Made by a program: the position numbers and the translations under genes
Notes under the pieces: generated by a model
Databases searched by the model: none
What the model was told of the DNA's origin: nothing
Seen by the model: only the letters and a program-made list of their open reading frames with translations
In this document: positions 55,856 through 64,000 of the stretch, one piece after another
Layout of the letters: every line of letters begins with the position of its first letter
Numbering within the stretch: the first letter of the stretch is position 1
NCBI GenBank assembly: GCA_022496185.1
Contig: WTXG01000054.1
Coordinates: forward strand, 1 to 64,000
Source of the DNA: Multifurca ochricompacta
Lineage: Eukaryota > Basidiomycota > Agaricomycetes > Russulales > Russulaceae
Length of the DNA stretch: 64,000 nucleotides
Direction: 5' to 3'

Positions 55856-57201
55856 AGTGTGCGACAAACACGGCGAATCGATGACTAGAGGAGGGGTGGT
55901 GATGGTGTCAGTGTCGGTGAAAGCGGTGATATTCATGTGGCAAAGCGCGTTCCCGAACAGAGAGAGGCAGGGGTGATGTGAGAGAGAAGGAGCCCCGAGA
56001 TAACTGTGACTTCGAATGTGAGAGTTTGTCGTGAGTGAACGTTTTATAAAGACACTGCTAGTTACCTTGGACTTGTTGTCGTCAAAAGGTTCTTTAGCAC
56101 ATAAAGAGAAAAGAAAGAGAGAGAGAGAAACGCCGTTTTATTTCTTCACTAGCCTACTACAAGCATTGTATGTACCTTTATAGAGACCAGTTTGAAGGTA
56201 TGAAGAAAGCACCGAGCGAGGCGGACGAAGGGGAAAGGGATGAACGGGCAAGCGGCCCGGAGTACAAAAGACTTCACTTGGCCAATTGCGGGTATTAGCC
56301 TCTTTTTTTTTCTTCTTCGCGAGTGGAAGATGCCAATATCAGAGTCTGTCCGAAGCTAAAAGTCGAATTTATGTCAAAAATTAAAATAAAAAAAAAAAAA
56401 AAAAAAAAAAATCAAATTGTCAGGACTTGTAATGAAAATGAAAGAGAGAGCAAACAGGTCCAGCCACGGAGGTTTCTTTTTGTGTCCAACGCCCAAGCCA
56501 TCCTTACATCCATCATGCAAGGCAGTCGGACTCTCTTGCAGATGACTCGGACGTGAGAAAGGCAATCTAAAGCACCAGTTTCAGCTCTCTAACTTGGGTT
56601 GCACGTCTCCAAATAATCTCTACCCCAATGGCATTTTGCAGCGTGTAGACGGACGGAGGGGCGGTGCAGGGAACATTTGAACATTTGTGGTAGGTAGCTT
56701 GCATTAATGAAGGGGAGACATACAGCGCTGGCGGTTACTCTGCCCATCTGTGAATGCACTGGGATGCATTTGGGTTGCAGAACGATGTGCAATCAGGGTC
56801 AAGCGCCCAAATCGTCGACGGACCGGTTACATTCTGATGGTGGACTTTTTTTGTTCTATTCCGTGGGAGTAGGGGACGGCAATCAGTTTTGGTTTTGACT
56901 CACATTGTCACACTCGGATTATCCATGAATCCATTGACTGACCCCCTAGTACAGTGCGAGTTGAAGGGCGAGCTCGGCCTTTGTAGTCGACGAAACCCCT
57001 AGTTTCTGATTTTTCTGATACCATCACAGCCCACTCCGACGGGTGTCAAGTAATAGTTCTTGCCCGAACTTGTTCCCACGCATGCACGCAGGATGAGCGA
57101 ATACGGGCTTCTCCAACTTGCCACGACATCTCAACTGCATATCTGCATATAATAATTACAAAACACTACATGTGGTTGATCCGGGTTCGGGATGATTCAG
57201 C
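55856..57201. other. Intergenic region between copies E and F
   Basis: No gene recognised. It includes GA-rich tracts (about 56105-56130), a 24 nt poly-A run and scattered short open frames without conserved motifs. Confidence 0.45.
56388..56411 (+). repeat. Poly-A run of 24 bases
   Basis: Uninterrupted A run preceded by ttaaaat. It could be the tail of an old retroposed sequence, but no coding or target-site duplication was found near it. Confidence 0.85.
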
Positions 57202-58850
57202 TCAGGCCATGTCATCGGCCCCAATCTTTGTCATCTTGTCATGTCCGTGTCCAGTGCTATAGACCGGAGAGTTGAGGGAATCCATCACGAACACTTGGCG
57301 ATCTGTTCCGGCGGTGAGAGTTGTCCCTGTACGGTATGTTTGACCCGCGCGGGCTACAAAGCGCCCTACTGTGGGTTCGTTCGATCCTCCATTGAATCCA
57401 ACATCTGTTGACGGGACATAACGATTTTGGTGGACAAAGTCAACAAGTGCACGGTATATGCGTGAAGCACCAAGTGCCATGATGATAACTGAGTGATATC
57501 AAAAATCGCCATGAGTGGAACTGGAGTTTCCTAATGGCATGCAAACTCACGCTCGGGAACTTGGAACATCTTTATCGGGTTTTGTTATAAGTCGCATGGG
57601 ATTTCTTTGTCAAGTAAACATACCAGATTCATGGCGCCTGTAGAAAGAATCACTGATTTAGCACGAAACGTATACACAGGAAAGAGAAAGACGCACCGTT
57701 CAGATTCAAGACTATGAAAACCTGATAAGCCAATATTAGCTGGCCGGATACATCTATCTGTAGGTAAACGTACCGCCGCAGGGACCTCGGCGAGTGTGAC
57801 AACGACAATCCAAGCCAGACCCTGAGTCAAGGTCAATTAATGAGTTCAACCCACAAAGCGAGAGATAAGACACGTATACCTGCGTATAAAGGAGCCACCA
57901 GACCCCGCCTTTCTGGCGGACGCTCCACCTCAAAAGCCCAACGAGCATGAGTAAAAGAGCACAACGTCAGTGGAAAGTGTGACCATGATATTGATCTTGC
58001 TCTCAGATGTATTCAGTACCGCGCAGGTGTTCCCGGTCCAGCCTGCGCGGACTGTGGCAGTGCCTGGAGTGGATTCAGAGTCCGTTCTCCTAGGAAAAGG
58101 AAAGAACACACTGTGAATGTAGGAGCCTGCGTTTGTAAGCCATGCAACGGAGGCGAGTGCGATAGCGACCTTATTACGTTCCCAGATTGCAGCGCTGAGA
58201 GTGCCGCTGTCAGGACACAGCACCAAAAGAAAACGACTGCTCAATACTCACATGCGCAGAACAATCAAAGCTGAGGCAAAGACGAATGAAAGATATGCAA
58301 ATGCCTGGATGGTAACAAAGCTTTCTAGGTGACGACGTTGAAGCAGGAAACCCTCGTACATAGACAAATACAGCCCATGTCTAGATGGCGGCTCAGTCTC
58401 TTTCTCGTCGGAACAAGGAAGCCGAAGTCGCACCTCACAATTTATCTCGCGTTTCGCGTTGAATCCAATGAGCAGAGTGATGACGGCAAATAAAGGGCAC
58501 CATCGTGCTCCCATGTAAATCTAGTGACATCAAGGCCAGTTGATCATCATTTCCCTGTCTGTACTGAAACAGGATATACCCAATATGACGAAAGGAGCTT
58601 GCGCTTCCCGGTGAAGAAGGAGATGTCGAAATCAAGGTTTGAGACAAAATCCCAGCTGACGGAATAGCAGAGGTAATTTGTCGCGTATGTGAGCGAGGAA
58701 CGAGCTGACACACATGAGCACACCACCCATGGCATGGACAAGCTTGACGAGCGCAGCTGTTATGTAAAGCTAAATCCCTAGAGGGCCCAGAAGCATAGGG
58801 AACGTACAGAAATTGGCAGCAACGACAGCGGGGCTTTGCCAATCAGTCAT
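57202..58850 (-). CDS. Multi-span membrane protein of the tandem array (copy F), one frameshift
   Basis: Array member with full exon structure. The 43 nt exon 1 (M-T-D-W-Q-S-P-A-V-V-A-A-N-F) joins S-A-L-V-K-L-V-H-A-M-G-G-V-L-M. Then W-D-F-V-S-N-L-D-F-D, F-F-T-G-K-R-K, W-C-P-L-F-A-V-I-T-L-L-I-G-F-N, I-N-C-E, F-V-F-A-S-A-L-I-V-L-R-M, N-K-V-A-I-A-L-A-S-V-A-W-L and G-L-A-W-I-V-V-V-T-L-A-E-V-P-A-A. Micro-exons are at 57697-57721 (25 nt), 57624-57637 (14 nt) and 57551-57569 (19 nt). The last exon reads I-I-M-A-L-G-A-S-R-I-Y-R-A-L-V-D-F and ends G-A-D-D-M-A. In the exon I-N-I-M-V-T-L-S-T-D-V-V-L one base is missing relative to copy D (AAAA at 57953-57956, plus strand), causing an early stop. Because similar single-base losses hit essential genes here, the gene may really be intact. 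Confidence 0.72.
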
Positions 58851-59598
58851 GGCGTGCAGCAAGGGGGATCAAGGAAGTGAATGAAAATAACCCGCCAAAG
58901 GCAGTGGAAGTAGCGAGGGAACCACAGAACTGGATGTAATTTCACCGGTATTTAAGGTAGCTGGTAGAGGGCATGATGATGATGGCAGATAGCTAGAGAG
59001 TAGTACTCTTGATCTTGATTGGCTGGTGATCTTTGGCTCAGGTACCAGAGGTATGACCGGTCTCGAGCAAACGAAGATTGGAATTGACAGCTTCCCGCGT
59101 GGCTGCAAGTTCCGCAATACTGATCTACACCCACGGGACTATACGTAAGTCTGAGATGGGCCTGTCAAAGTAGGTTAAGAAAAGGAACGTGTAGCGCGAA
59201 AAATGGTTCATGGAGGAAAGTCTAGGTGATCGAATGAGCTCAGATAGCAGTTATCGAATGTTGGTTGGCACGTGGGCAGTGGTTCTGGCAAGGGCAAGCA
59301 GAGATGGTTGGGCATCCTTATGATTCCAACCTTGATGATGGGAGGTTCGGTAAAACCATTCATATTCTATTCGACACGGTTGTGACGCGACAAGAGCAGG
59401 AGTGCTCTGTGCTCCTCTGACGGCGCCAATCAGAAAAGAAGATGGAAGATAAATGAAAAAGGCTTCTGGTCTGGTTGTGTTGGTTTCACTTTTCATCATC
59501 ATCATTCACATGGCCTTTTGATCACACACACACACACATACACACACACACTCAACACACACGAAGAGTTTGCATTCGCATTCACACTCGTTTCTAAC
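58851..59598. promoter_or_regulatory. Divergent promoter region between copy F and GMC oxidoreductase, with CA repeat
   Basis: A 748 bp gap between divergent starts. It ends in a CA-rich microsatellite (about 59523-59561) that would lie in the oxidoreductase 5' UTR. No gene was seen. Confidence 0.5.
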
Positions 59599-62271
59599 AT
59601 GGGCTCCTCTCATTCTTATATTTCTGATCCTGCAAAATTCGCTGCCTCTGTTGACGTCGACAATGAGAGGGAATATGACTATGTGATCATTGGTGGTGGT
59701 AATTGACCAATTTACATTTACATTTACTTTCCATTAATCTTGACTTGATATAGGGACTGCTGGATGCGTGCTTGCTTCCCGATTGACTGAATCTTCAGCG
59801 ACTTCGGTTTTGCTCATCGAAGCTGGCGGACCGTTCGTTTTGACTTGACTTGACTTTGACTAATATCTCACTTGCCATTCATCAGTCAGGAGAGTGAATT
59901 ACTCACAAAGATCCCTCTGGGTTGGCCTAAAACCCTTAAAACGCACCTTGACTGGAATTTCATATCAACGTATGTATCCAACCAACCTCAACTCGCTGTT
60001 ACAATTTACTCACTCACCTACCTCGATAAGACCACAACTAAATGGGCTAATCGAAAAGTCGCCATTCCTCGTGGGAAAGTTATTGGCGGAACCAGGTGTG
60101 AACAAAACAAAAACAAATTATTATATAATCCTTTTAATTAAACACCACACCACTGCAGCTCAATCAATGCCTTGATCTACCAGCGTTGCTCTCCCGAAGG
60201 CTTGTCCTCTCATCATTCTTACAACACCAATACCTCTTATTAACTCCTCTATTCTAGATTTCGAGCAATGGGTCAATTTGGGAGCTACAGGGTGGGGTTA
60301 CAAAGACCTACTTCCGTACCTGTCCCATTATTCCCTGCCATTTTATCTTGCTCATTCATCGGGGCTCAGGTACTTTGAAAAGTCGGAAAGCTTCACCCCT
60401 CATCCCGCGTATCCCGGAATTATACCTGAGAATCACGGTCATACAGGGCCATGGCAGACGGGATTGTCAAACGAGTCGGGAGTATGTCCATGTTGGATTG
60501 ATCACGAACCAAGCTGACCTTTGTTCCCGTTACAATCAACAGCCGGTAAATAAGGCTATTATAGACGCTTGCGTAGAGCTGGGTGTTAAGCCAGTCGGGT
60601 TTGTCTTATCTTTTCCTTCACTCAACCTTGCGTACCTTCCAACGTTCGACAAATGTTCTCAGGGATTTCAATTCTCCTCAGGGATGCCTGGGTGTCTCAT
60701 CTTTCACTTTCACCCTTGATGGAAAGGGCCAGCGTGTGTTCTTTGAAACCACTACGCTATACTTCTGGTATGCTTACGACGGGTTTTCAGGCCACTCCGT
60801 CGCAAAGGCTTACCTCTCACCATCCGTACTTGAGCGGCCTAATCTCACCGTTGCAGTCCATACAACTACTGAAAAGATTCTATTCGAGAATTCCCCAAGT
60901 GGGCCGCGAGCGATCGGCGTTCAGCTCGCCAAGTCGGCTTCCGCGCAGAAATACCGCGTCAAGGCGAAAAAGGAAGTCATTATATGCAGTGGTGCCGTGG
61001 GCACTCCTCACTTACTCCAGGTCTCGGGATTGGGTCCGAAAGAAGACCTTGAAAAAGTTGGGGTCACTGTGGTGAAAGACCTCCCTCAAGTGGGCAAACA
61101 TTTCCAAGATGTGAGTAGTCCGGACGGCGAAAGTGGCTGTTGCACTCTCGCTAATTCCTTCCAGCACGCTGCAGGTGGACCGGTTACCATAAGGGCCAAA
61201 CGGGGCTGGACGCTCGATTATCTAAATAACCCTATCTCCGGTCTTCTGGCTCTGGTTAAATGGCTTGTGAATGGTACGGGGCCTATGTCTGCCCTTGGTG
61301 TTCCTGGTGCAGCTTTCATCCGCTCGGATGACAAGAGGTACGTGTTAGCAAATGAATGGTCTGGCCACCCCGGCGCTCATCAGTGTGACTTCAATAGCCT
61401 TCGATTTGACGGCAAACTTGCTGGAAATGAACCAGAAATTCGTGATCTTACGGCTGGCCCAAATTCCCCCGACCTCGAGGTGATGTGGTTCCCATGTATT
61501 ACTGGAGACTTGAGTTCCCCGCCACCGCGAGGGGAATACGGCGTGACGATCGTGAGTCGGGGGCCTTTCGTGGCGCTTTTAAGTCACAAATAACATCTTC
61601 TCCCAGGGTGCTATTGTCCTTAAACCGGAGGGCTCTGGCACAGTCACGCTCAAGTCATCAAGCATTTATGATAACCCGGATATTGATCCAAAGTTGGTCA
61701 CCTCGCCTTGGTTTCTAATTGTGCTGACGGTGACCTGAGGGCAGCCTTTTTGAGTCTGAAAACGATTACAATGTCGCCATAAAGGGCCTCCGCTTCGTTC
61801 TCCGTCTTGCACGGACGCAAAGTATGAAAAACGTCTTGGACGTGAAACCCCATTCAACAAATCAAAGTGATATGTTCTGGCCAGGAGACGCAGATCCTGA
61901 TCAGGTTTGTGTCATATTCTTTGGGAAGTAGTCTCGTTGACGATAATCTCCTCCCAGATCACCGACGACGAGCTGAAGGCATATGTTCGTGACCACTCGC
62001 TCCCTATTTTCCATCCGGTGGGCTCCTCTTTCCATGATCACATTATCTGTCTCTTCTGATCATCACACCGCGGGGCCTGTAGACGTCAAGTGCACGGATT
62101 GGGTCCTCCCCAGAAACTGGCGTGGTTGATGCCTCACTTAAGGTCCATGGTGTCCTGGGTCTTCGCATTTGCGACGCCTCCGTCTTCCCTTCACAGTTGA
62201 GCGGCCATCCTGCTGCTGTCGTAGTTGCGGTGGCGGAGAAAGCGGCCGATATGCTCAAGGCCGCATCGTGA
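59599..62271 (+). CDS. GMC (glucose-methanol-choline) family FAD-dependent oxidoreductase
   Basis: FAD-dependent alcohol oxidase/dehydrogenase of the AA3 class, common in wood- and litter-decaying fungi. The start at 59599 gives M-G-S-S-H-S-Y-I-S-D, without a clear signal peptide. The FAD fold Y-D-Y-V-I-I-G-G-G-T-A-G-C is followed by L-L-I-E-A-G-G. GMC signature 1 is read as R-G-K-V-I-G-G-T-S-S-I-N-A-L-I-Y-Q-R across an intron at about 60095-60158. Signature 2 is S-G-A-V-G-T-P-H-L-L-Q-V-S-G-L-G. The catalytic region has the His of I-F-H-P-T-S-S-A and the second His of Q-L-S-G-H-P-A-A-V-V-V-A. The stop is at 62269-62271 after M-L-K-A-A-S. There are more than ten short introns. Substrate (aryl alcohol, glucose, methanol) is not assignable; lack of a secretion signal suggests an intracellular enzyme or an unrecognised first exon. 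Confidence 0.88.
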
Positions 62272-63230
62272 ATACTCTATGGCTGTATTCCCACAACAAG
62301 CTCCTGCACATTTTTTTGGATAGTATGACGTATATACCGACTGCTTTGGTCCTTCCTTATTCTCTTTTACAATTTTGAACACTCTCAATGCTCGATAGAT
62401 GATATATGTCACGTGTGCTTGGGTCCTCCCCGGCAAGGCTACCATCTACAATGCTTAAGAGAGAGAGAGAGTTGAGCACCCTTGCCGATGCTTATCGGAA
62501 GGTACCAGTCGCGCAGCGTTTAGCAGGAGGATGCCCCTCCCAATGGAGCATAGTCCAGCACCACAATATTGTTAATCTTAATCATTCGGCTGTTTTGTTT
62601 TGGAAAACCAAAAAACCTCGGCGAGTCAGATAAAGCGAGTGGAGTGAGTTCTCTCCCCCACTTCCCCGGACTCGGACCCGCGAATTTGATGGAAGCCACT
62701 CCCTTCCTCCTGCCCCCGCACGCTCTTTACTCTACTCTGCTGTGGTTCGATTGGTTGAGAATTTAGCTCGACTCCCTCTTCCGACCGGTATAATACGTTC
62801 TCCGCAGTCACTCAGTCCTTCTTGAAGGTTACTGTCGCTATGGGTATGAATCTACATTACTTATCGATGAAAGAAGTAACTTCGCGTAGCAGTCAGAAGG
62901 AGAAGGAACGACCGAGAGAACTGCGGGTGGGGTCGGGCGGGTTCGGTTTTAGCGGCATCCGCGGTATGCCTGTACTGTACTGGACCGACGAGATGCGTTA
63001 CAACGATATCTCCTTTATTTTACATGACATGGCATGCAGACACAGTCCACAGTGGGGGATGACGATGGATGGATGGAAGCATCGGAAACTGCGCGGACAC
63101 AAATCCGTGGCCGTGGGTTGTTGACGTCGACCGAGGAGGGTAAGTTAAATAAAAGGCGGGTCGATGCATACAAACTTGGAATGATAAGCTGTTTCGCGAC
63201 GCGCGAGTCACAAAGTGGGGCCGTCCTAAC
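62272..63230. other. Intergenic region between GMC oxidoreductase and the right-edge gene
   Basis: About 1 kb without a recognisable gene. The open frame at 62822-63124 shows no family motif, and the two flanking genes converge here, so 3' UTRs are expected. Confidence 0.45.
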
Positions 63231-64000
63231 TTAACCTCGTTCGTTACCACAAATAACATATTTACCGGTCTGGTACACAATGAGAATGAACTCATTTGAA
63301 AAGATAGTCGTAGAAGCTCTCCTTTTATCCTTCTCATTATTCAAACGCTTCTTTGCGACTGCCGCTACCCTGCCTATGGGCCGACGAGGCTTCCGACGCG
63401 CAGGTGAACGCGAAGGTGACGATCCCGAACGCGCATGGGGACGAGGATCCCAGATCGTGGCCCGCGTATTGTACGCAGCCGTACGGCGTGGCGGCCGCGG
63501 CGTCCCGTCATCGTTCACTAGTGATAGAGCTTCGGTTGCCTGCTCGAGGTCACTGTCCCCGCCATCGCCAACATCACCACTACCACCACCAGTACCAACA
63601 CCACCGCCTCCGATCGCAGAAACTGTCTCTTCCACGTCTGCCTCCACGTCTGAGGCGATGTCCGAGAGGGGGCTTGCTCTGCGATGATACTGCACGGGTT
63701 CGACGTCAGAGCCAAAGTCTGACTCTGAGAGGACATCCGAGCCGCCGTCAATCGACTGTACATCGGATAGGAGTGACGAGGGGTGATCAGAATCGTATGA
63801 TGACGAGAGTGCAGAGGTAAAGTCGATGTCAGTCGTGGGCGGCGTTGCGAGCGCCACGCCCGTAGATGGATCAGGGCGGGTCGCGTTCGGACGGAGAATG
63901 TGGGTGAGACGGTGGGTGGGGGTGTCTTTACCTAGTGACGACGAGAGAGCACGAGGGGCCCCCGTCTCAGCGACCAGGGAAAGCAAGCAAGCGTGTGAAG
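63231..64000 (-). CDS. Unidentified acidic, Ser/Asp-rich protein, partial at right edge
   Basis: An open frame of about 250 residues on the minus strand whose first Met lies 14 bases from the window end, so it is probably the C-terminal part of a longer gene. It contains acidic Ser/Asp segments (about 63690-63830), a Gly-rich run (about 63575-63615), and a basic Arg/Ser/Pro region with S-S-P-S-R-S-P-A-R-R-K-P-R-R-P-I-G-R (about 63375-63430). The overall look is of a disordered nuclear or signalling protein. The last 40 residues (down to 63231) may be read-through past a real splice site. I do not recognise the family. Confidence 0.45.
   Translation of the reverse strand, partial: SHACLLSLVAETGAPRALSSSLGKDTPTHRLTHILRPNATRPDPSTGVALATPPTTDIDFTSALSSSYDSDHPSSLLSDVQSIDGGSDVLSESDFGSDVEPVQYHRRASPLSDIASDVEADVEETVSAIGGGGVGTGGGSGDVGDGGDSDLEQATEALSLVNDDGTPRPPRRTAAYNTRATIWDPRPHARSGSSPSRSPARRKPRRPIGRVAAVAKKRLNNEKDKRRASTTIFSNEFILIVYQTGKYVICGNERG

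Noticed and set aside
56388..56411. Poly-A run as evidence of a retroposed gene or LINE/SINE tail
   Set aside because: No adjacent coding relic, RNA-polymerase III box or target-site duplication was visible.
59523..59561. CA repeat as part of a coding exon of the GMC gene
   Set aside because: It precedes the ATG whose N-terminus leads straight into the FAD-binding fold, so it belongs to the 5' UTR or promoter.

Overview
The window is nuclear DNA of a mushroom-forming basidiomycete (Agaricomycetes-like fungus). Genes are split by many 50-70 nt introns, every recognisable product is eukaryotic and fungal, and several families are typical of agarics: a caspase-domain protein, a VanZ-like membrane protein and a tandem multi-span membrane family. 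No rRNA, tRNA, CRISPR array or intact transposon was recognised.

The left 44 kb is a dense run of mostly single-copy housekeeping genes on both strands. In order these are: UTP25 (minus, cut by the left edge), TOP3 (plus), a caspase-domain protein (minus), ATG6/Beclin (plus), glutamate-cysteine ligase GCS1 (plus), spliceosome subunit RSE1/SF3B3 (minus), an allantoate/nicotinate-type MFS transporter (minus), DNA polymerase kappa (plus), a VanZ-like protein (minus), an RraA/HMG-aldolase-like enzyme (plus), a probable TPP1/Est3-type telomere protein (minus), a secreted M28 aminopeptidase (plus), a mitochondrial-type cysteine synthase (minus), ARF1 (minus), a leucine-rich-repeat protein (minus), two tandem RAD23 paralogues (plus) and a lysophospholipase (plus). 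Genome maintenance is well represented (TOP3, POLK, RAD23 twice, the telomere protein), but nothing shows co-regulation beyond shared divergent promoters.

From about 44.9 to 58.9 kb the character changes. This sparse region holds at least six same-strand (minus) members of one multi-span membrane protein family. Two look intact (46.5-48.3 and 52.9-54.5 kb) and one has a single frameshift (57.2-58.85 kb). One is a 5'-truncated pseudogene (44.97-45.86 kb), one is reduced to its first and last exons (55.5-55.86 kb), and one is only a last exon (49.8 kb). The copies share an unusual chain of micro-exons (25, 14 and 19 nt). After the array come a GMC oxidoreductase (59.6-62.3 kb) and an unidentified acidic protein cut by the right edge.

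A window-wide caution: several highly conserved genes (ATG6, RSE1, ARF1, RAD23, HMG aldolase, one array member) need one missing base restored, nearly always in a short homopolymer, to keep their frame. Deletions in genes this essential are better explained by uncorrected assembly errors than by real loss of function. Intron boundaries were read by eye from splice motifs and family conservation; outer coordinates are firmer than internal exons.
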